Positions 1 to 13,197 of a stretch of DNA of 64,000 bases are shown piece after piece. The stretch is from Holothuria scabra (taxonomy: Eukaryota > Echinodermata > Holothuroidea > Aspidochirotida > Holothuriidae): the NCBI GenBank assembly GCA_037179385.1, contig CM074185.1, positions 49,665,000 to 49,728,999 of the forward strand. Direction: 5' to 3'. Both the position numbers and the translations under genes were made by a program. A model generated the notes under the pieces. That model was not told where the DNA came from, made no database searches, and saw only the letters and a program-made list of their open reading frames with translations. The first letter of the stretch is position 1. Each line of letters opens with the position of its first letter.

Positions 1-3000
1 AACATGTGTATTCACACCCATAGTGTCTATCACAAATTGAGACAACCACAATCTCAAAAGGTGAAAATGAAAGTTGTTCATGTCATGTATTATATAGCTT
101 ACAAAGAAAAAAGAAAAAAAGAATTCGGGTGAAACATTGTAATGTTTTAAAGTCGCAATGTGTGAAAAATATCCTGAAACCAAGAGATATCTATAATAAT
201 TTATATAATAAAAAGGCAAAGAAGAAAATAGCGACACGGAGACGACAGTTCAACCGAGAATGCTTACCTCTAAGAGTCTGCGGATTTCTTCGAGATGACT
301 TCTTCTGGTAAACAGTTCGGGAGAAAATGAGTATTACCCCGATTGGGGGACATTTTGCCTGTCTCAACGGTATGAATATTTATGAGCACTCAGTGTCGAC
401 CTCTTCACAATCGTCGAATTGTTTAATAAATGTGTGTATATTCAATTGTGAGGTAATAGTTTAGACATAAAAAACGAAATTACCATGGACCTTCAACTAC
501 GTATTTACAAACATATGTTTTTGCACGACCCATTTGCACAACTTTTAGTGAAAATGGTGTACAAAACTTGCGGTTGCGTGGAGTCTATAAATAAAGTTTA
601 GGACAAAGAAAGTAGAAAAATTGCTCGATTTCTCAAATTCGGCAAGGTGAACAACCAAACATGGCGAAGCTTTTTTATTCCCCTATCCACAGAGTTTTTT
701 TAAAATGCCCAAATTTCTCTTTTCTAAAATCGATATAAATTGCAAGGCTGTTTTGAACGTTATCTCCGTTGAATTTGCGCGGTAGTATCTCATTGCATCG
801 TGGGAGAAATTTGAAAATGGCGCCACCCATGGCAAAATAATCCTCCGAAAGACTGACGTCATGCCCCGAACTGGTAAAGTGAGCATGAGTGAATTAAGTG
901 GGAAATGCATCTGAATTTATGGATTTCCTGTGAAGAATCCAGTTGGTAAAGGGGCCAAGAAGAAAGTGGCCGCAAAAGTCATCTAAATCGAACGATAACA
1001 AGGAGTCATGTGATTGGTGGATAGTTATTCCTTTCCAAGCATTTTTGTTTATATTCATAACTTATTAATATTAAATTATTAATATTAAATCCGGTGTTTA
1101 ATTTCTCAAGTGGCTTTTGCGAACGGTTTATGTAAATTGATTGTAGAGTTTAACGAAAGAAAGTGATTTGGGCTGAGATATTTTAGTGCTTTAAAAATAC
1201 ACATAGGTATATGTTGATGAAAAGGAGTTCTAACGCAGTATTCTTGACCGCTTTATGAAATGATGTTACAACATGTATTAACCGACTAACCGAACCAGCA
1301 AACAAATATAATACATGAAATACAATGCTGTAATTGAAACGTTATAAACGCTGTGAGAACGATTTAAGTTTTGCAATGTTGACTACATTCTGTCCCATTT
1401 GACCAAGATACCATTAAAGTTATCTTTGATAAAGATTGAATTTTTTTATGCTTATAATTGCATTTTTATAAACTGATCAATATAGTAAAATTAAGGACCT
1501 TAATTTAAACGTTCATAACTATGCATAAATAGTTATGAAAAGATCCTGTAATCGGTTCGAGCCTTGTCCTCTAAGCGAATATGTCTAGGTTTCTTTATGA
1601 CGTCACAGAGAGTTAAGCTGGATTTTCCATTGATCTTAAGTTTAATCAGAGAGTTGCCACTCTCTGGTTTAATGAAACTTGTACCTTACTAGTATGAAAA
1701 ACCTGAAATATTTCCTAGTGTAATTACTATGAAAGGAGATATACCTTAACGGTAATTTGATAGGAAAACTAAAGATAAATTATCAAAAATAACTATTGCT
1801 TACAAGTAACATCGCCGAAGTTTTCATTTTAGGTAAACATCGAGTTCATAGGGACTTCAGGGAGGGACTGAAAGGGCAGTGCTCGACACCAAACAGCGCG
1901 AGGCCCTAACCGATGGGGTCCAGGGTCGACCAAGGGCTCCTGGTGAGTTTCAGTGGTGGAGTTCCAGTGGCGAAGTTCCAGCAAGCTCCTTCATTTTAAA
2001 GCTTTTTTTAAGTTGTAAATTTTAAGCTGTAAGTTTTAAATTGCAAGTTTGTAGGTCTTCATTTAAAGGATTATTCTATTGAATAAACACTGGAAGAAAA
2101 TAAAAATTGCTACTTTTGTCCAAAGATCTAGGTGGGAGCACACGGGAGCACAGATTATTGCAGGAGAGACATAACGCTCAATTGCTTGCTTTGTTAAATA
2201 CCTGCTGCATATTACTACAAGGCGTTTTTAATTTCAAATAGACAAAAAGAATTAAGGGTCATTTCCAAATGAAAACGAAAATCTACTTTGGTACTGTGTT
2301 TTTTATAAATTTTTACAACAAAAAGCAAGACAAGTTGAAAGTAAAATCATGTGAGTGGATATCGAGAGTTATAGGCTTGTAAACCCCTCACCTGACTTAG
2401 CCATTCTTTTTTGGCCGTATATCTTCGTTCAAACAAGTGCAAATACAATGCTCAAGCTTCAGGAAAATATTTATGATGCCTTTCATTTGTAAGCGTTCAT
2501 GTCAAGAATCCTTTTGTCTTTATATATAAATGAATCGTAAATTTGGATGTGTTATAAACACGTTGAACACCTGGACCTCCAAATGACACTAAGCAAATTT
2601 ACCTGATGTTATCAAACAATTCATTGTCAATTGGTTGACAATGGTATATGAAGCATAAATAGATTTATAGTTATTTCTTAAAGGCAGTGTGACACGAAAA
2701 TGATGAAGTTGGGCATCAGTCAAGGCAATAGCCACAATTTCAATGAAAATCCTCTGTAACAGTTGACCATTTTACATGGTTATTTCTGCTTTGCACTTAG
2801 TCATACATTAACATAAGCTCAATTTGCAAATCTTGCAATGTCTAATAACCTGTATGGCTAATGATATACTTTGTTTTGCAATTTTAATTTCAAGGACAGT
2901 CGTAACATTTGTATATCCTGAGGTTTTATTTTGAATGTTAAAACTTTGTTACTGAAAATCATCAGTATCAACTACCAAACCGTAAACTATCTGATGAGCA

Positions 3001-3003
3001 ATG
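1..3003. other. AT-rich non-coding DNA
   Basis: I see no coding exon here. Reading frames are short and lack recognisable motifs. A GC-richer patch at about 1840-1990 has no convincing frame; an AATAAA lies at about 2081 but with no gene attached. A small inverted repeat sits near 1645-1672 (AGAGAG...CTCTCT). Otherwise the stretch is intron- or intergenic-like DNA of an animal genome. Confidence 0.6.
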
Positions 3004-3278
3004 TATAGACGAATCCGGTAAGCGCTTGTTTCTAGTGACTGTAGACCGCCATTAGTGGGGTCCATCAGCCTAAAATCGTTTTTTTTTTTTTTTTTTCTTT
3101 TATTGTTCACATGAATTTCAAGCCCTCACATTTAGTGAAATTGAATAATTCAAGGTACAAATTTGTGTAAATCATCCATGGTAGAGGTAAGCAAGGAAAT
3201 CGAGAGGTTTAAAGGTGACAGACCCCAGTTATGGCCGCCTGAAATCAGACCATCACTTGCTGTCCGGATTCGTGTATA
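3004..3278. mobile_element. Inverted-repeat MITE, about 275 bp
   Basis: The two ends are imperfect inverted repeats of about 60 bp. The left begins TATAGACGAATCCGG and includes a GACCGCCATTAGTGGGGTC-like block. The right, read on the minus strand, begins TATACACGAATCCGG and includes GGCCATAACTGGGGTC. A run of about 18 T lies inside. It encodes nothing and is too short for a transposase, so it is a non-autonomous element. The TATA at each end would fit a TA-targeting family such as Tc1/mariner, but the duplication cannot be separated from the repeat, so the superfamily is open. Confidence 0.6.
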
Positions 3279-3526
3279 ATAGATGATTAATACAGTGGCA
3301 ACAAAAGAAATGTCAGCACTGTGCACCACTCGACATTATTAGTTTTACATAAGCAAAAAGATGCTTCAGAAACATTCAAATTTTGAAGAGGTAGATCTTG
3401 AGAAAAGGTAAAAGGTATTGACATAATTCCATCGGATTTTCCTTCGAAAACATTGCCCCTTAACTGCCAAGTAAAGTCAAGTCTTTTTGCTGTCATTCCA
3501 CACTAGCTTTAAGAATCTCTCAGTTT

Positions 3527-4803
3527 CAGTGGCGGAGCTGCCATATGGTAAGGGGGGCTGTCCCCCCCCCCCCCGACAGACCCAAATCGTCTGTCGGCGC
3601 CCTTTTTAGGTTTTTATAATACTCTACTCTTGCACCATTTTTGGTAATAGACATAATATAATAGCTTTGTTTTTAGTCCCAGATAACAAAATGCTCAAAC
3701 AACCACCAGTTATTTACTATCTGCACTTTACTCTGATGAAAAGGGTCATCTTCTGTAATATAGGGATAGGTTTTGCCGAAACGTATCTTCATGCTTTATA
3801 CGCACTATTGAATGTTATCGCTGTGCTAAGTTTGCTGCTTCCACACCAAGCGTGATAATAAGCTTACAAAATACACAGACTGACATTAAATTAACCCTCC
3901 AGGCCAATAACAGATGTTGCAAAGGGCCCAACAATAATTGTAGCGCAAATAGCCCTCTTGTTGTCGGGGATAATTGTCAACATAGACAACAAAAAATTTA
4001 TAAAGAAAGCAAAATAGCTTCCACAACATTTTTCAAAAGCATTTGAAGAGAACATACAGGTTAAAAAATAGAGCTGTTATCATAGTGGTAATGGTTTAAG
4101 AGTTTTAAAGAGCAGTTTCCATTTTGCTTTTCTTCAAGTGACCATTCTCATGAAAAAGGGCTATTTATGACACTGCACGATAATCCCATGAAAATGTTTC
4201 ATTCTGTACTTCCGTGGTCTCGAAAGCCAGAAAATTGCATCAAATAAGCTAAAGTTTAGGCTTCTTTTATTTATTATGAATTCGGTATCTAGAGAGCCAA
4301 GCAGACCTCTTGTCTTGGCTATTTCTTTAAATGTACTTAATTAATGGCTATTTGTGGTCACATGATGTAAATTATACTTCTTCTTATATATTAATTTGCA
4401 TTAATATTTCTTACAGTTCACCCAGTATTTTCCCTATTTATATGCGGTAAGTAGGCTTTAGAAATGTCATTTCCAGCGATCTGAGAGGCATTGGGGCCAA
4501 ATTTTTCTTGCGCCCCGCGCCAACTCATGGTGGCGGGGAGCTTTTCCCTCTAAAAGAATTTAGTCCCCCCTCCCGAATTTTCTTCCGCGGAGGCCCATGG
4601 ATAGAAAATTTAAACATGTTTTAATGGACTGAAAACTTGCTGAGGAGGAATATCAAAGTAGTCTTCTACCAGGTGCGAAAAATTAAATGGACAGTGTGGA
4701 CAGCCGTGGCTTCAATCGTGCTGAGGCTCAGGGTATTTACCTTCGAAGCGCCCCTGCAGACCATTTTGGCCCCCTCCGACCGAAATCCCTAGCTCCGCCA
4801 CGG
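3527..4803. mobile_element. hAT-like non-autonomous DNA transposon, 1.28 kb
   Basis: The left end reads CAGTGGCGGAGCT and the right end AGCTCCGCCACGG, a 13-bp inverted repeat with one mismatch. The element is flanked by a perfect 8-bp direct repeat, CTCAGTTT (3519-3526 and 4804-4811). Eight-base target duplications and CAG-type ends are the signature of the hAT superfamily. A run of C follows the left end. Near 4460-4550 is the GCGCCAACTCATGGTGGCGGGGAGC module also found in other elements of this window. Only short meaningless frames (about 60 aa) are present, so no transposase is encoded and it would have needed help in trans. Confidence 0.85.
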
Positions 4804-5849
4804 CTCAGTTTAGCAGTACCATACAAGTTTCAATGAGGGTAGTCTGGTAGAAATTGATTCGAACTCGCATTTGAGCTTTTCAACTTTTTAAAGCTGATTC
4901 ATATAGTGTAAAGCTTAAACAAGACACTTTTTGTCTGCTAATACGGGAGAAGCAACAAAATTTGATCAAAATCCAACCGACATCCAGATGTCTCGTTACA
5001 GAGCAACTTTAAAAAATTCATGGTTAATATCCTATTTATTTACCCGTTTACAGTGCAGTGTATGTCCATTAAGACATCTTGTCAGGATGTCCATTTATCA
5101 CCGAGCGTATTCAAAAGGTATTTACCCTGTTGGAATCAGCTCTGCACTCATATGGAAACTTTCTGAAATGTAATGTTTATGTCGCACAGTCGCATATTGC
5201 CTTTGACGATAAGAACATGTTTTGCAAATGTATATAACTTATGATTGGGCGAAAAAACGATCAACTTGGTGACCTCGGATATTTTTTGACAGTGAAAGTT
5301 GCATTTGCTTGAAATTCTTTCAAATCAATTACGATCGTATGAAGGTTGTAAGGAACATTTTAAATGGTGTCTGGAAAATTGGCAAAAGAGGCCATCAACG
5401 CTGCTGTCGACCGTAAGTCGACTCATATTATTTAAAAGTATTAGTTTTCAAATAAAAAATACCTGCCCAAATTGCCAGACATAAAACTCTCCGTTCCCTG
5501 AATTTACACTTATTCTATATTTTAGTCATTAAGTACAGAACTTTTATATTACCCCCCTCGTGTATACACAAAAAGGCAGTGAAGAGCGTGTCCTCCAGAT
5601 GCGGGCATCACTAGTTGGAGCAAAGCGTAAGAAATGTTGTACCAAAAACGACAGATGCTAGAGATTGCATAGTACTATCATGTTTACTGCATACATAAAA
5701 AATACTAGGAATAATAATAAAAATAATGTTCAAAGGACTGTTGCCCCAGACAACAACGTAAAGGTCTATCACCCAACCACAAATTCAAAGGTGATTATAC
5801 GGCATTGGTTCAAAGGCATATTCCAATGGCTTATGACTTGGGTTTCGTA

Positions 5850-6185
5850 AAAAGACAACAGTATTCACCACCATGTCCTCCGAACCCTGTTGCAATAGCT
5901 CCGAAAATATCCCAATTTAAATATTGGTTGCTTTTGTAGATAAAATACTTCCACTCTTCAACAAAGTCAACTTTTGTTTTTCTTCATAATTGATTATCCT
6001 GTTTGTCAATAAAATTTGATACTGTAGGTTGGTCTGAATATCTTTAACTGTAGATCTGGCATTACTAACCCTACACCATGTGTAGAATATATAACAACAA
6101 TGTTTTTGAAATATTATGTGAAATATCAAATTAATGTGCCGCGATGACATCACAGATTTTGGGGCGATGCGCACTGTTTAACAAG
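5850..6185. repeat. Dispersed repeat, copy 1 (GCCGCGATGACATCACA family)
   Basis: Similar sequence recurs at about 10860-11190 and 41095-41410. Shared landmarks in order are a CACCATGTCCT..AACCCTGT block (copies 1 and 3), a block reading GATCTGGCATTA / GATCTAGCATTA (copies 1 and 2), ACCCTACACCAT, and the well-kept GCCGCGATGACATCACA near the end. The function is unknown; it is an old multicopy element without coding capacity. Confidence 0.5.
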
Positions 6186-6289
6186 AAATTTCCTAACTGG
6201 CTAACGATAGCCCTAATCCCTAACCTAATCCCTAATCCTAACAAAGAATACAATCGATACAATACAACGGCAACAGCCAATCAAAAAAC

Positions 6290-6860
6290 ACTTTGTTAAA
6301 GGGGAGGTTTAAGCCAAAATTTAATTTTCATATAAAGGAACCAAAATTACACAGTGTGGTGAAAGTTCCATTCAAATCTGACATTTAGTTCTCGAGATAT
6401 CAGTAAATGAAGACAGTAGATTTGTGTTCCAAAGTGAGTTTGAGGGCAGCAGAGCTCATATCACTTCCTCACATTGACGAGGAATGCTTTGTTTCCATTG
6501 TTTTATCAGACTGTTTTGTTGACCTTGGAGTTAACTGGAATAGGACCTCCCTGTGGGGGTGCAAACTTTGTTAAGTTCTCATGCCACTTAGGCAATTACA
6601 TTTTAATAATATAGAATTTTTGAGGAGAAAATCAACTCTAAATTTTAAAGAAAAACTAAAGACTGTGCACTAATGTGGGGATATGATGTCATATGTGCTT
6701 GCTTCAAGTTCACTTTTTTTTGAAAATGTGAAAACTTTCCGTGCCCATATCTTAAGAACTACACATCGAATTTCACTGCAAATTTCACCAAAATGCTTAG
6801 ACTAAGTACCTCTCTGACATACCAAATCCTGTAATGACCTTAAACCCTTCTTTTAAACAG
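6290..6860. repeat. Dispersed repeat, about 560 bp, paired with 23480-24050
   Basis: Diverged copies share landmarks in the same order: GGTGAAAGTTCCATTCA / GGTGAAGTTTTCATTCA, GTTCTCGAGATAT / GTTCTCAAGATAT, a GATGTCAT or GACATCAC block followed by TTCAAGTTCACT / TTGCAAGTTCACT, and ATTTCACCA followed by TGCTTAGACTAAGTACCTC-like sequence. The ends read TTAAAGGGGAGG and CCCTTCTTTTAA. TTAA-type ends would fit a piggyBac-like MITE, but the copies are too old to be sure. Confidence 0.45.
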
Positions 6861-7043
6861 GGCACATCTACCCATATTTTCCATAATGCACGAAATCTTA
6901 AGAAAATTGATGGTCTTTCTAAAAAATATATATATCGAAAACTGTATGCAATTAAGAGGCAGTTTTCACCTGCCTAAAGAGAATTTTTTCTGCATATGTG
7001 AAGTAATGAATTATGTCGCCGGAAATCACTTTGAACATATTAT

Positions 7044-7077
7044 CGATAAAACAAAACAAGACAAAACAAAACAAATT
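7044..7077. repeat. (CAAAA)n microsatellite
   Basis: A simple array of ACAAA/CAAAA units with one G interruption. It is short and unstable sequence with no evident role. Confidence 0.8.
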
Positions 7078-8185
7078 GTATAAATTTTTAACAACCACAT
7101 ATTAAACAGTGAATCGCTCAATGTTGTGTAGTTTCCAAACAATCCAAAGCTGTTTATTGACCACTTTCAATAAAAAACGAAACATTTTCTTTATAATTTC
7201 AAACAACTACATAATAACTATGTTTAAACATCGGACTTCTAAACATGCTTTAACAATGTAGCTCTCGCGTGTTTAAATGCTATTATTGTCAGTTGGATTT
7301 CATCGCATGTGTTAAGGTGCTGAGTTGTGTTCACAACACAAATGTAACATCGTCAGGGTTGTTGTGCATGGTCTGAAGGGAAACTTCTCAACCTTGGCGG
7401 GGATCGGAGCGATTTCTGGAAATTTCCGGTGAAATGAGGTTTCGCTATTCACCTTAAGAATAAAAGTTCCACGTTCCTTGTAAACCGCACCAGTTTTTAT
7501 CTTCTGTTTTTTTTTTCTCCATCTTTTTTATTCTGATTTTTCACATTTTAAAAAAAAATCGCATGGTACGTAATTAATTTATATCTTATAATAACGTTCG
7601 GCTTAAATAGCTGTAAATTACCCACGCAATGACTACTATAGTACAATCCATGTAAAATAAAATCAACTGGTATACACCGTTTGATAGATAACCTCCAAAA
7701 AAGTATGAATTACATTATATATTAAGAAGTTGTCATAATTTGCATAATGATTTACAAATGTAACTGTTAAAATATGTTTCATGGACTATACCTAGGTAAG
7801 AGAAGAAACCTTAAGCTTTCATGGCTGTACATTCCACTTTCAGTTTTCATAATAATGCACACTTTTACTGTCCTTTCCATATATACACTGAATATACGTA
7901 GACCACATAGAATGTTTAATCATGCAGTGAGTGGAATGATTAATTTGGTACATAGTGTTTTCCTCTCATCACAAATATGAGTATAAAGCAGATGAACACA
8001 CACAGAATATGAAAATACCATATTTACTCAAATAAGAATTTATTACAACTAAAAACATTTTTTAACAATTCAAAAGATATTGGCTGAGGAGATTTATATT
8101 CATACAAATACTGTTCTACTTGTAAAGCATATTTTAACTTATAAATGAACTTTTTTCCAGGGGATTTTACCTGATATATTTTCTT

Positions 8186-8527
8186 TTGGAAGATAAAGTA
8201 TTTTGCATCGAATATCAAAACATTTTATGGGTGAGGGCTTATTTATGTCCAAACAAAAAATCTTGTTTTGTAAAACGTGGGTGCGTGTCTATTATGGGTT
8301 GCGTGTCTATTATGACTTTTCTTTTGTTTTTCCTAGTCTTATTCTCTATCTTCGTGTTTTCAGTTTATTATTTCTTTTTTTAGGGAGTGTCACTTCTCGA
8401 CAAACCCTAAAGGGTTTCTAAGTGCACTTCCTTTCACACTCTTTGTTACTTAATTACTTTGTGGTACTTGTTTCAATCTTGTGTTGTGATAAACTAAAAA
8501 TAAATAAATGAAATGAAATGAAAAACA
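8186..8527 (+). mobile_element. Possible retroposon 3' end with AAATGAAATG tail
   Basis: The segment ends in a plus-strand A-rich tail with short tandem units: AAATAAATAAATGAAATGAAATGAAAA (about 8497-8525). Such tails are typical of non-LTR retroposons (L2/CR1-like LINEs or SINEs). A 17-bp duplicated phrase (GCGTGTCTATTATG twice) lies at about 8283-8315. No RT or tRNA-like part is visible, so only the 3' end is suggested. The left boundary is a guess. Confidence 0.3.
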
Positions 8528-8539
8528 GAATTGCTCCCC

Positions 8540-9990
8540 AATCGCAGCTTGCTCATGAAAAATTGTATTCCTACACCTACAAAAGAAATGGTCTAATGTT
8601 TCGTCATTTCACCACAAAATGTACACCTCAGATTTTCATTCCTATCTACCTTAAATAAATAATAATCTATTCTAAGAATCCTATGAATAAACCGAAAGTG
8701 AAAACACTGAATTTAACTCTTCCTAATTGACTTAGAAGGAGAAACACTATTGTTCATCAGTTAACTGAAATGAGTTTTGCCATTTTATAATTGCCTTTGG
8801 AGACAAACAATGCTGCTCAATAAAAATATTGTTTAAAAAACGGGAGGGGCATGGTCTTCGTTGAATTTTTAAAAGTAAATGAACTCCTTTGGGAATTTTG
8901 GGTTTCCACGTTGAAATTGTTTTTCCTAGAACTAGGGATAGCATAAATGATGCCAAAAATGTCAAAAATGAATATGATGAATGTGATACTCAAGACAGGA
9001 ATTGGACCAGTACCGGTAGTCCAACTAAAACTGAAATTGTAAACATAAAATGGTTTACTACTCTTCAACTGTCCTGAAGGAAATACGTTGGTTTTGTCGT
9101 AATTTGCATCCTATGGAATTTGCATCCTATGACCATCAATTCGAATGCCCCTTTTTACATTACTGTTTTTAAGGCAAATACCTCAGCAAGTTAAATAAAG
9201 ATGTATTAATTTAAGGGTCAACCTTGTCTTACGCCCCTGGCAATTGGAAAATTAGGTTTGTTTACTTTGAAAACCTTTTCAAAGTACACAAAAACTTAAA
9301 ACCTGGAATAGTATAGTTTATCATATCCAAAATACAACAAAAATTTTTCCCTTCCTTTTAAATAATAAACCCTGTCTGATAAGAATCTATAAGTTTGTTA
9401 ATAACACACTTTACTCTTACGGTCAGGGCTTTGGAACAAATTTTGTTACCTACGTTTAAAAGACTTGCTTTTAACAGGGGTAATGTCCTTATCAGCTTTT
9501 AACAAAAGGGTTATAATACTGCGAGGTTGTTCATTTCTATGGTTGTAGGCAACATTTGAAGAGTTCGTGATCACATGAGAAATATCCTCCTCCCAAATAT
9601 GTAGAACTGGACTGTAAAACCGTCACTAGCACAGTTCTTATTGTCATGGAAAGAGAAAAGAGAAGCTTTACATTCACCAACGGCAAGTTCACCATCATAC
9701 AAGATAGCATCATCCTCCGTTAAACGATTAGGACAGTCAAGATTGTGCAAATAATGAGGGAGAACAGCCTACACTGTTGTATAACTGGGTGTAAGAATCA
9801 CTTAATTTGACTAAAATACCTGTATCACCAATTATACCAAGCCCTGATTCACTTTTAAGTTTGCGTATCACATTAAAAGATTTTTCTCGGCCTTTTTGTT
9901 AAGATCATTTGTAGTATCTGTTCCTGTCATCCAGTCTAGAATGGAGCCATACATGACAGACAAATGATGTAATTGGCAGAGGGCCTTGAG
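8540..9990 (-). pseudogene. Decayed L1/Tx1-type LINE reverse transcriptase
   Basis: Read on the minus strand, the segment runs through degenerate landmarks of an L1/Tx1-clade non-LTR ORF2 in the correct order. These are a GELAVGECKASLFSFHDNK-like block (about 9690), ASDGFTVQFY (about 9601-9630, the N-P/S-G-x-DGF region of RT), LLNVGNKICSKAL (about 9405-9460), QTGFI, RGVRQG then a stop where the conserved Cys is expected (9212-9238), a KWQNSF linker, CFHFRFIHRIL (about 8700-8735) and CTFCGE (about 8606-8625) of the carboxy-terminal Cys region. Several stops and frame changes separate the pieces, and the YADD box and endonuclease are not recognisable. In life this enzyme nicks DNA and copies its own RNA; this copy is dead. 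Confidence 0.65.
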
Positions 9991-9999
9991 GTTGGTCAA

Positions 10000-11796
10000 G
10001 TGTTGTCCTTATAGCTTCTTCGGGAAGCAGTTTAAAGTTTGTTTTCGCCGAGAGGCCCTTTGTCAGGGGGTCGGGAGGACTTTAGAAAACAACAGGTTTT
10101 TCAGCTTTGGTCTTTTGCTCTTGTGACTATTAACTTGTGTCGATGTTTGCTGTTGCTAGAGTAGACTGTAAGGTTTAGCTAATGTAATCCTGCTATCTTT
10201 TAGCATTTTCCCGTGTAATAAAAGCTAGTAAGGAAAATGTTTAAATTTTGTTCCAAATTTATATGTTGAATTCACAAGTACGCATCGTCCCCCCAAAACA
10301 CATAGATGACACCAGATTCATTGTGCTGAATTAACATTTTTAACTTTCTATGGGTTAGTTTATACGGGTCTGGCTGCTCTATTAACACGTTAACGCGTTA
10401 TTGGTGATCGGAGGGGTCAAGGAGGTGTTATTGATATGAACACATGAATGCCTTACCTGACGTTCAAAACATTTGTACTTCAACGTGTTAATCGCTTTAC
10501 CTTAGATGCGTTATAGTGCTTTTGTACATTAACAAACCTTTTACCTTCACTGTACAAAGATTAGCTGTTTGCACGTCTCAGTGTTGATAAAGTTTATTTT
10601 TTTGTATTTTTGTTTTACAGTAGCGTTGTGACAGTTGTTAATTTTAGGACATATTTGGGGGCTTTTCACTTGGAATTAGAAAGAAAAACAAAATAATCCA
10701 GACAATATCCTTCAAAATCTGTCGAAATACCTTCTTCCTTACTCATGGTATCTCACTTTAAAGGATGGTTTCTTTAAAAAAAATACCCCCACTTTTCAAG
10801 AAAGCCACAGAGTGGTATGAAAATGTATGTAATGTTGGCTGATTCCGTTTGATTTTCTTAATACTTGAATGTAATGTTTGTCCCTGAAATTTGATATACT
10901 GTCGAAATGTTTGAATGTCTTTCCCGGAAGATCTAGCATTACCCTACACCATATATAGCTGGGTGTAATAAAAACAAAAGTTGCTTGAAATTCCCTGCAT
11001 CGACAAAAATAAGGCATTGTCAATTTGATGCGCCGCGATGACATCACAAACTTTCCATAACGCTCTTTAGTTGCATAAGTTTAAAATTAGTATCTTTTGA
11101 ACACTGTATGTTATTGACATGTAGCGGTCACTTCCTGGAGGAAAAAACGTTTCTGTAAATTTTGAAGTTGATAAAGATTGTCTCAGAAAAATTCCTCAAC
11201 ACTTTCAATACAAAAATCGGTTTTTCATGAAGCGTTCTTGCCCAATTTTAAAGGCGTTAAAACCCAACTAAAATCTCAGGACTCTCGGTTATATATTGGA
11301 ACGATTTACGCATTGGTCCTTAAAATTAGAAAAAATAGTGCAATTTAAGATATTGCGATGTGTTCTATAAAAACCAAGAAGGTTTTCATGTCCTATTACT
11401 TTGAAAATAATTCCAGATGCATGAATCCGATCACTAAGTGATGTGGGACTTAGTCGACCATTCGTGGGGTCGATCGTCTCATTTCTTCAAGTTCGTCTAC
11501 CCGTACCATTAATATTTGTATTTAATTCAAAACCTGAGCTTAATCTGTTTATTATGGGATTTGCAGTTGTTAGCAGCTATCTGTGGTATTGATAATCAAC
11601 ATGATAACTAAATGACGAATGGACCCCAGCAAATTTCTCACCATTACTTCACTGCCGAATCTTAGTATAGTATGTAACTATATCCCATTTGTCATCAGTT
11701 AATGACAGTAGACTTAGAAGGGATTTGTTTGGGGTTGTCGGTTAGGGTTAAAATATGAATTTAGTCACCTTAAATATTAAACGGCCATATGAATAT
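10000..11796. other. Non-coding DNA with one dispersed repeat copy
   Basis: I see no gene. At about 10860-11190 lies copy 2 of the GCCGCGATGACATCACA repeat, with ACCCTACACCATAT and GATCTAGCATTA blocks in the same order as copy 1. The remainder is AT-rich and featureless. Confidence 0.5.
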
Positions 11797-13197
11797 CAGC
11801 GTCGTAGCTAGAACTTGTGGCTCCGGGGGTAAGAAACGGGGATAATGTTATGAAAAATTACACAACTGAAAAAAGTTAAAATGGCTATTTTGATATCATG
11901 CTTATGGCAGGGATGGCGTCATGATTTACCCGAGGTGGGCTAGTGTTTCGACGTCCCCGTAAAGGCAATGATTCACATGGGCGTGACTAGCAGCATTTTA
12001 GGCGCGCAGCGGGCCGAAGTTTTTGGCGCTTTTAACACTGAAATAATTAAAAATCCGGGACTTGTTTTTAAAAAATGAAATTTTTTGGAAGAAATTTGGT
12101 TTTTCAAGTTTGTAAGGACAATTAAAAATATTGAACAGTCTGCCCTATACATAAAGAAAATCGAAACGTTACATGGGTTACTGAAATCGTTGTGGGCTTA
12201 GGCATTTTATTGTAGGCGTATGAGGAAGCCTCTCAGACGAATCTGGAATTTTACCTGAAAAATTTAACCTGAAAACTTTTTACCTTTTTTAGACAATGTT
12301 TAGAAAATGAAGAGCCTATATTGGAGAAACTTTGGAATTTAATGAAAGAGAACTCGGGTGAAATTAAAAAAATTATGTTTTGTCAATTTTTGTGCTTTTC
12401 AAGAGAAGTTAGCTTGGGATTTTTTTTCTTTACAAAGTGTCCAAGGAAATTGTAATATTTGCTGAAAATCTTTCGCCATTTTTCACAAATATTTATAATT
12501 CGGAAGCTAAGAATGGGAAACACTTAAATTTAATGACAGATTTGGGGGTTTCCATTGAAAAATCTAACCTTCTTAAGTGGCGTCATGTTGTTTGTTGGGT
12601 TACTGAATATCTCACGCAGATTTGGGAAATTTTCCGAAAAATTGTGGCTTCCTTTTAAGATATATTTGAAATTTTTAAGTTAGGCCTAAATATTGGAGGA
12701 AGATCGTGGTAGAAAATTTGGAAAATGGTTTTATCTGTAGAGGAGAATCGGAAAATTGAAGTCTTTATTGAAGATTAATCTGCCGGAGTTCATATGGGCA
12801 AAATCAAGGCTGAAGTTGTTTCAGGTCTCATATTTGTTGTGCGGTAAAACTGAAATCCTTTTATTTTTTTTTTCAGAATGTTTGAAAATCTGGAGCTTAC
12901 ATTGAATTTTTTTGAATTGTTTTAAGGAGGAGCTTTCTTCATGAACTTCTTATCGCAACAAAATCAAGGAAATTGTTAAGGGGAAGGCTGAATTTTTTCT
13001 CTTTTGTCGTATGGATGAAGTCGTATGGATGAAGATCTTCTCCCGGACGGAGGGCAGCCTACTCCATGGGGGCATTCCCTTCCACCCATGGCTCCTGTCA
13101 AATGAAAGGTCCAACATTGCGTTTAGGGATCTCGACTTGGCGCCCCCTAGAGTGGAGCCCGAGGTAGCCCCCCCCCCCCCATTTAGCTAGGCCACTG
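11797..13197. mobile_element. hAT-like non-autonomous element, 1.40 kb
   Basis: The left end reads CAGCGTCGTAGCTAGAA. The right end, read on the minus strand, begins CAGTGGCCTAGCTAAAT; allowing decay, these match a CAGTGGCGTAGCTA-type inverted repeat. Flanking octamers ATGAATAT and ATTAAAAT agree at 6 of 8 positions, consistent with an old 8-bp duplication. A long C run (about 13168-13180) lies just inside the right end, as in other elements here. The longest frame (about 73 aa at 12437) has no domain. The family is inferred from the ends only. Confidence 0.6.

Larger units (their letters stand above)
4812..8185. other. Non-coding DNA with diffuse repeats
   Basis: I find no gene here. Two diffuse repeats are listed separately (5850-6185 and 6290-6860). 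A short degenerate run of CCCTAA-like words lies at 6205-6240. A (CAAAA)-type microsatellite occupies about 7044-7077. Frames of 60-85 aa show no domains and look like chance. Confidence 0.55.

Noticed and set aside
6205..6240. Telomere-like CCCTAA words
   Set aside because: Only a few degenerate units, interior position, no long array.
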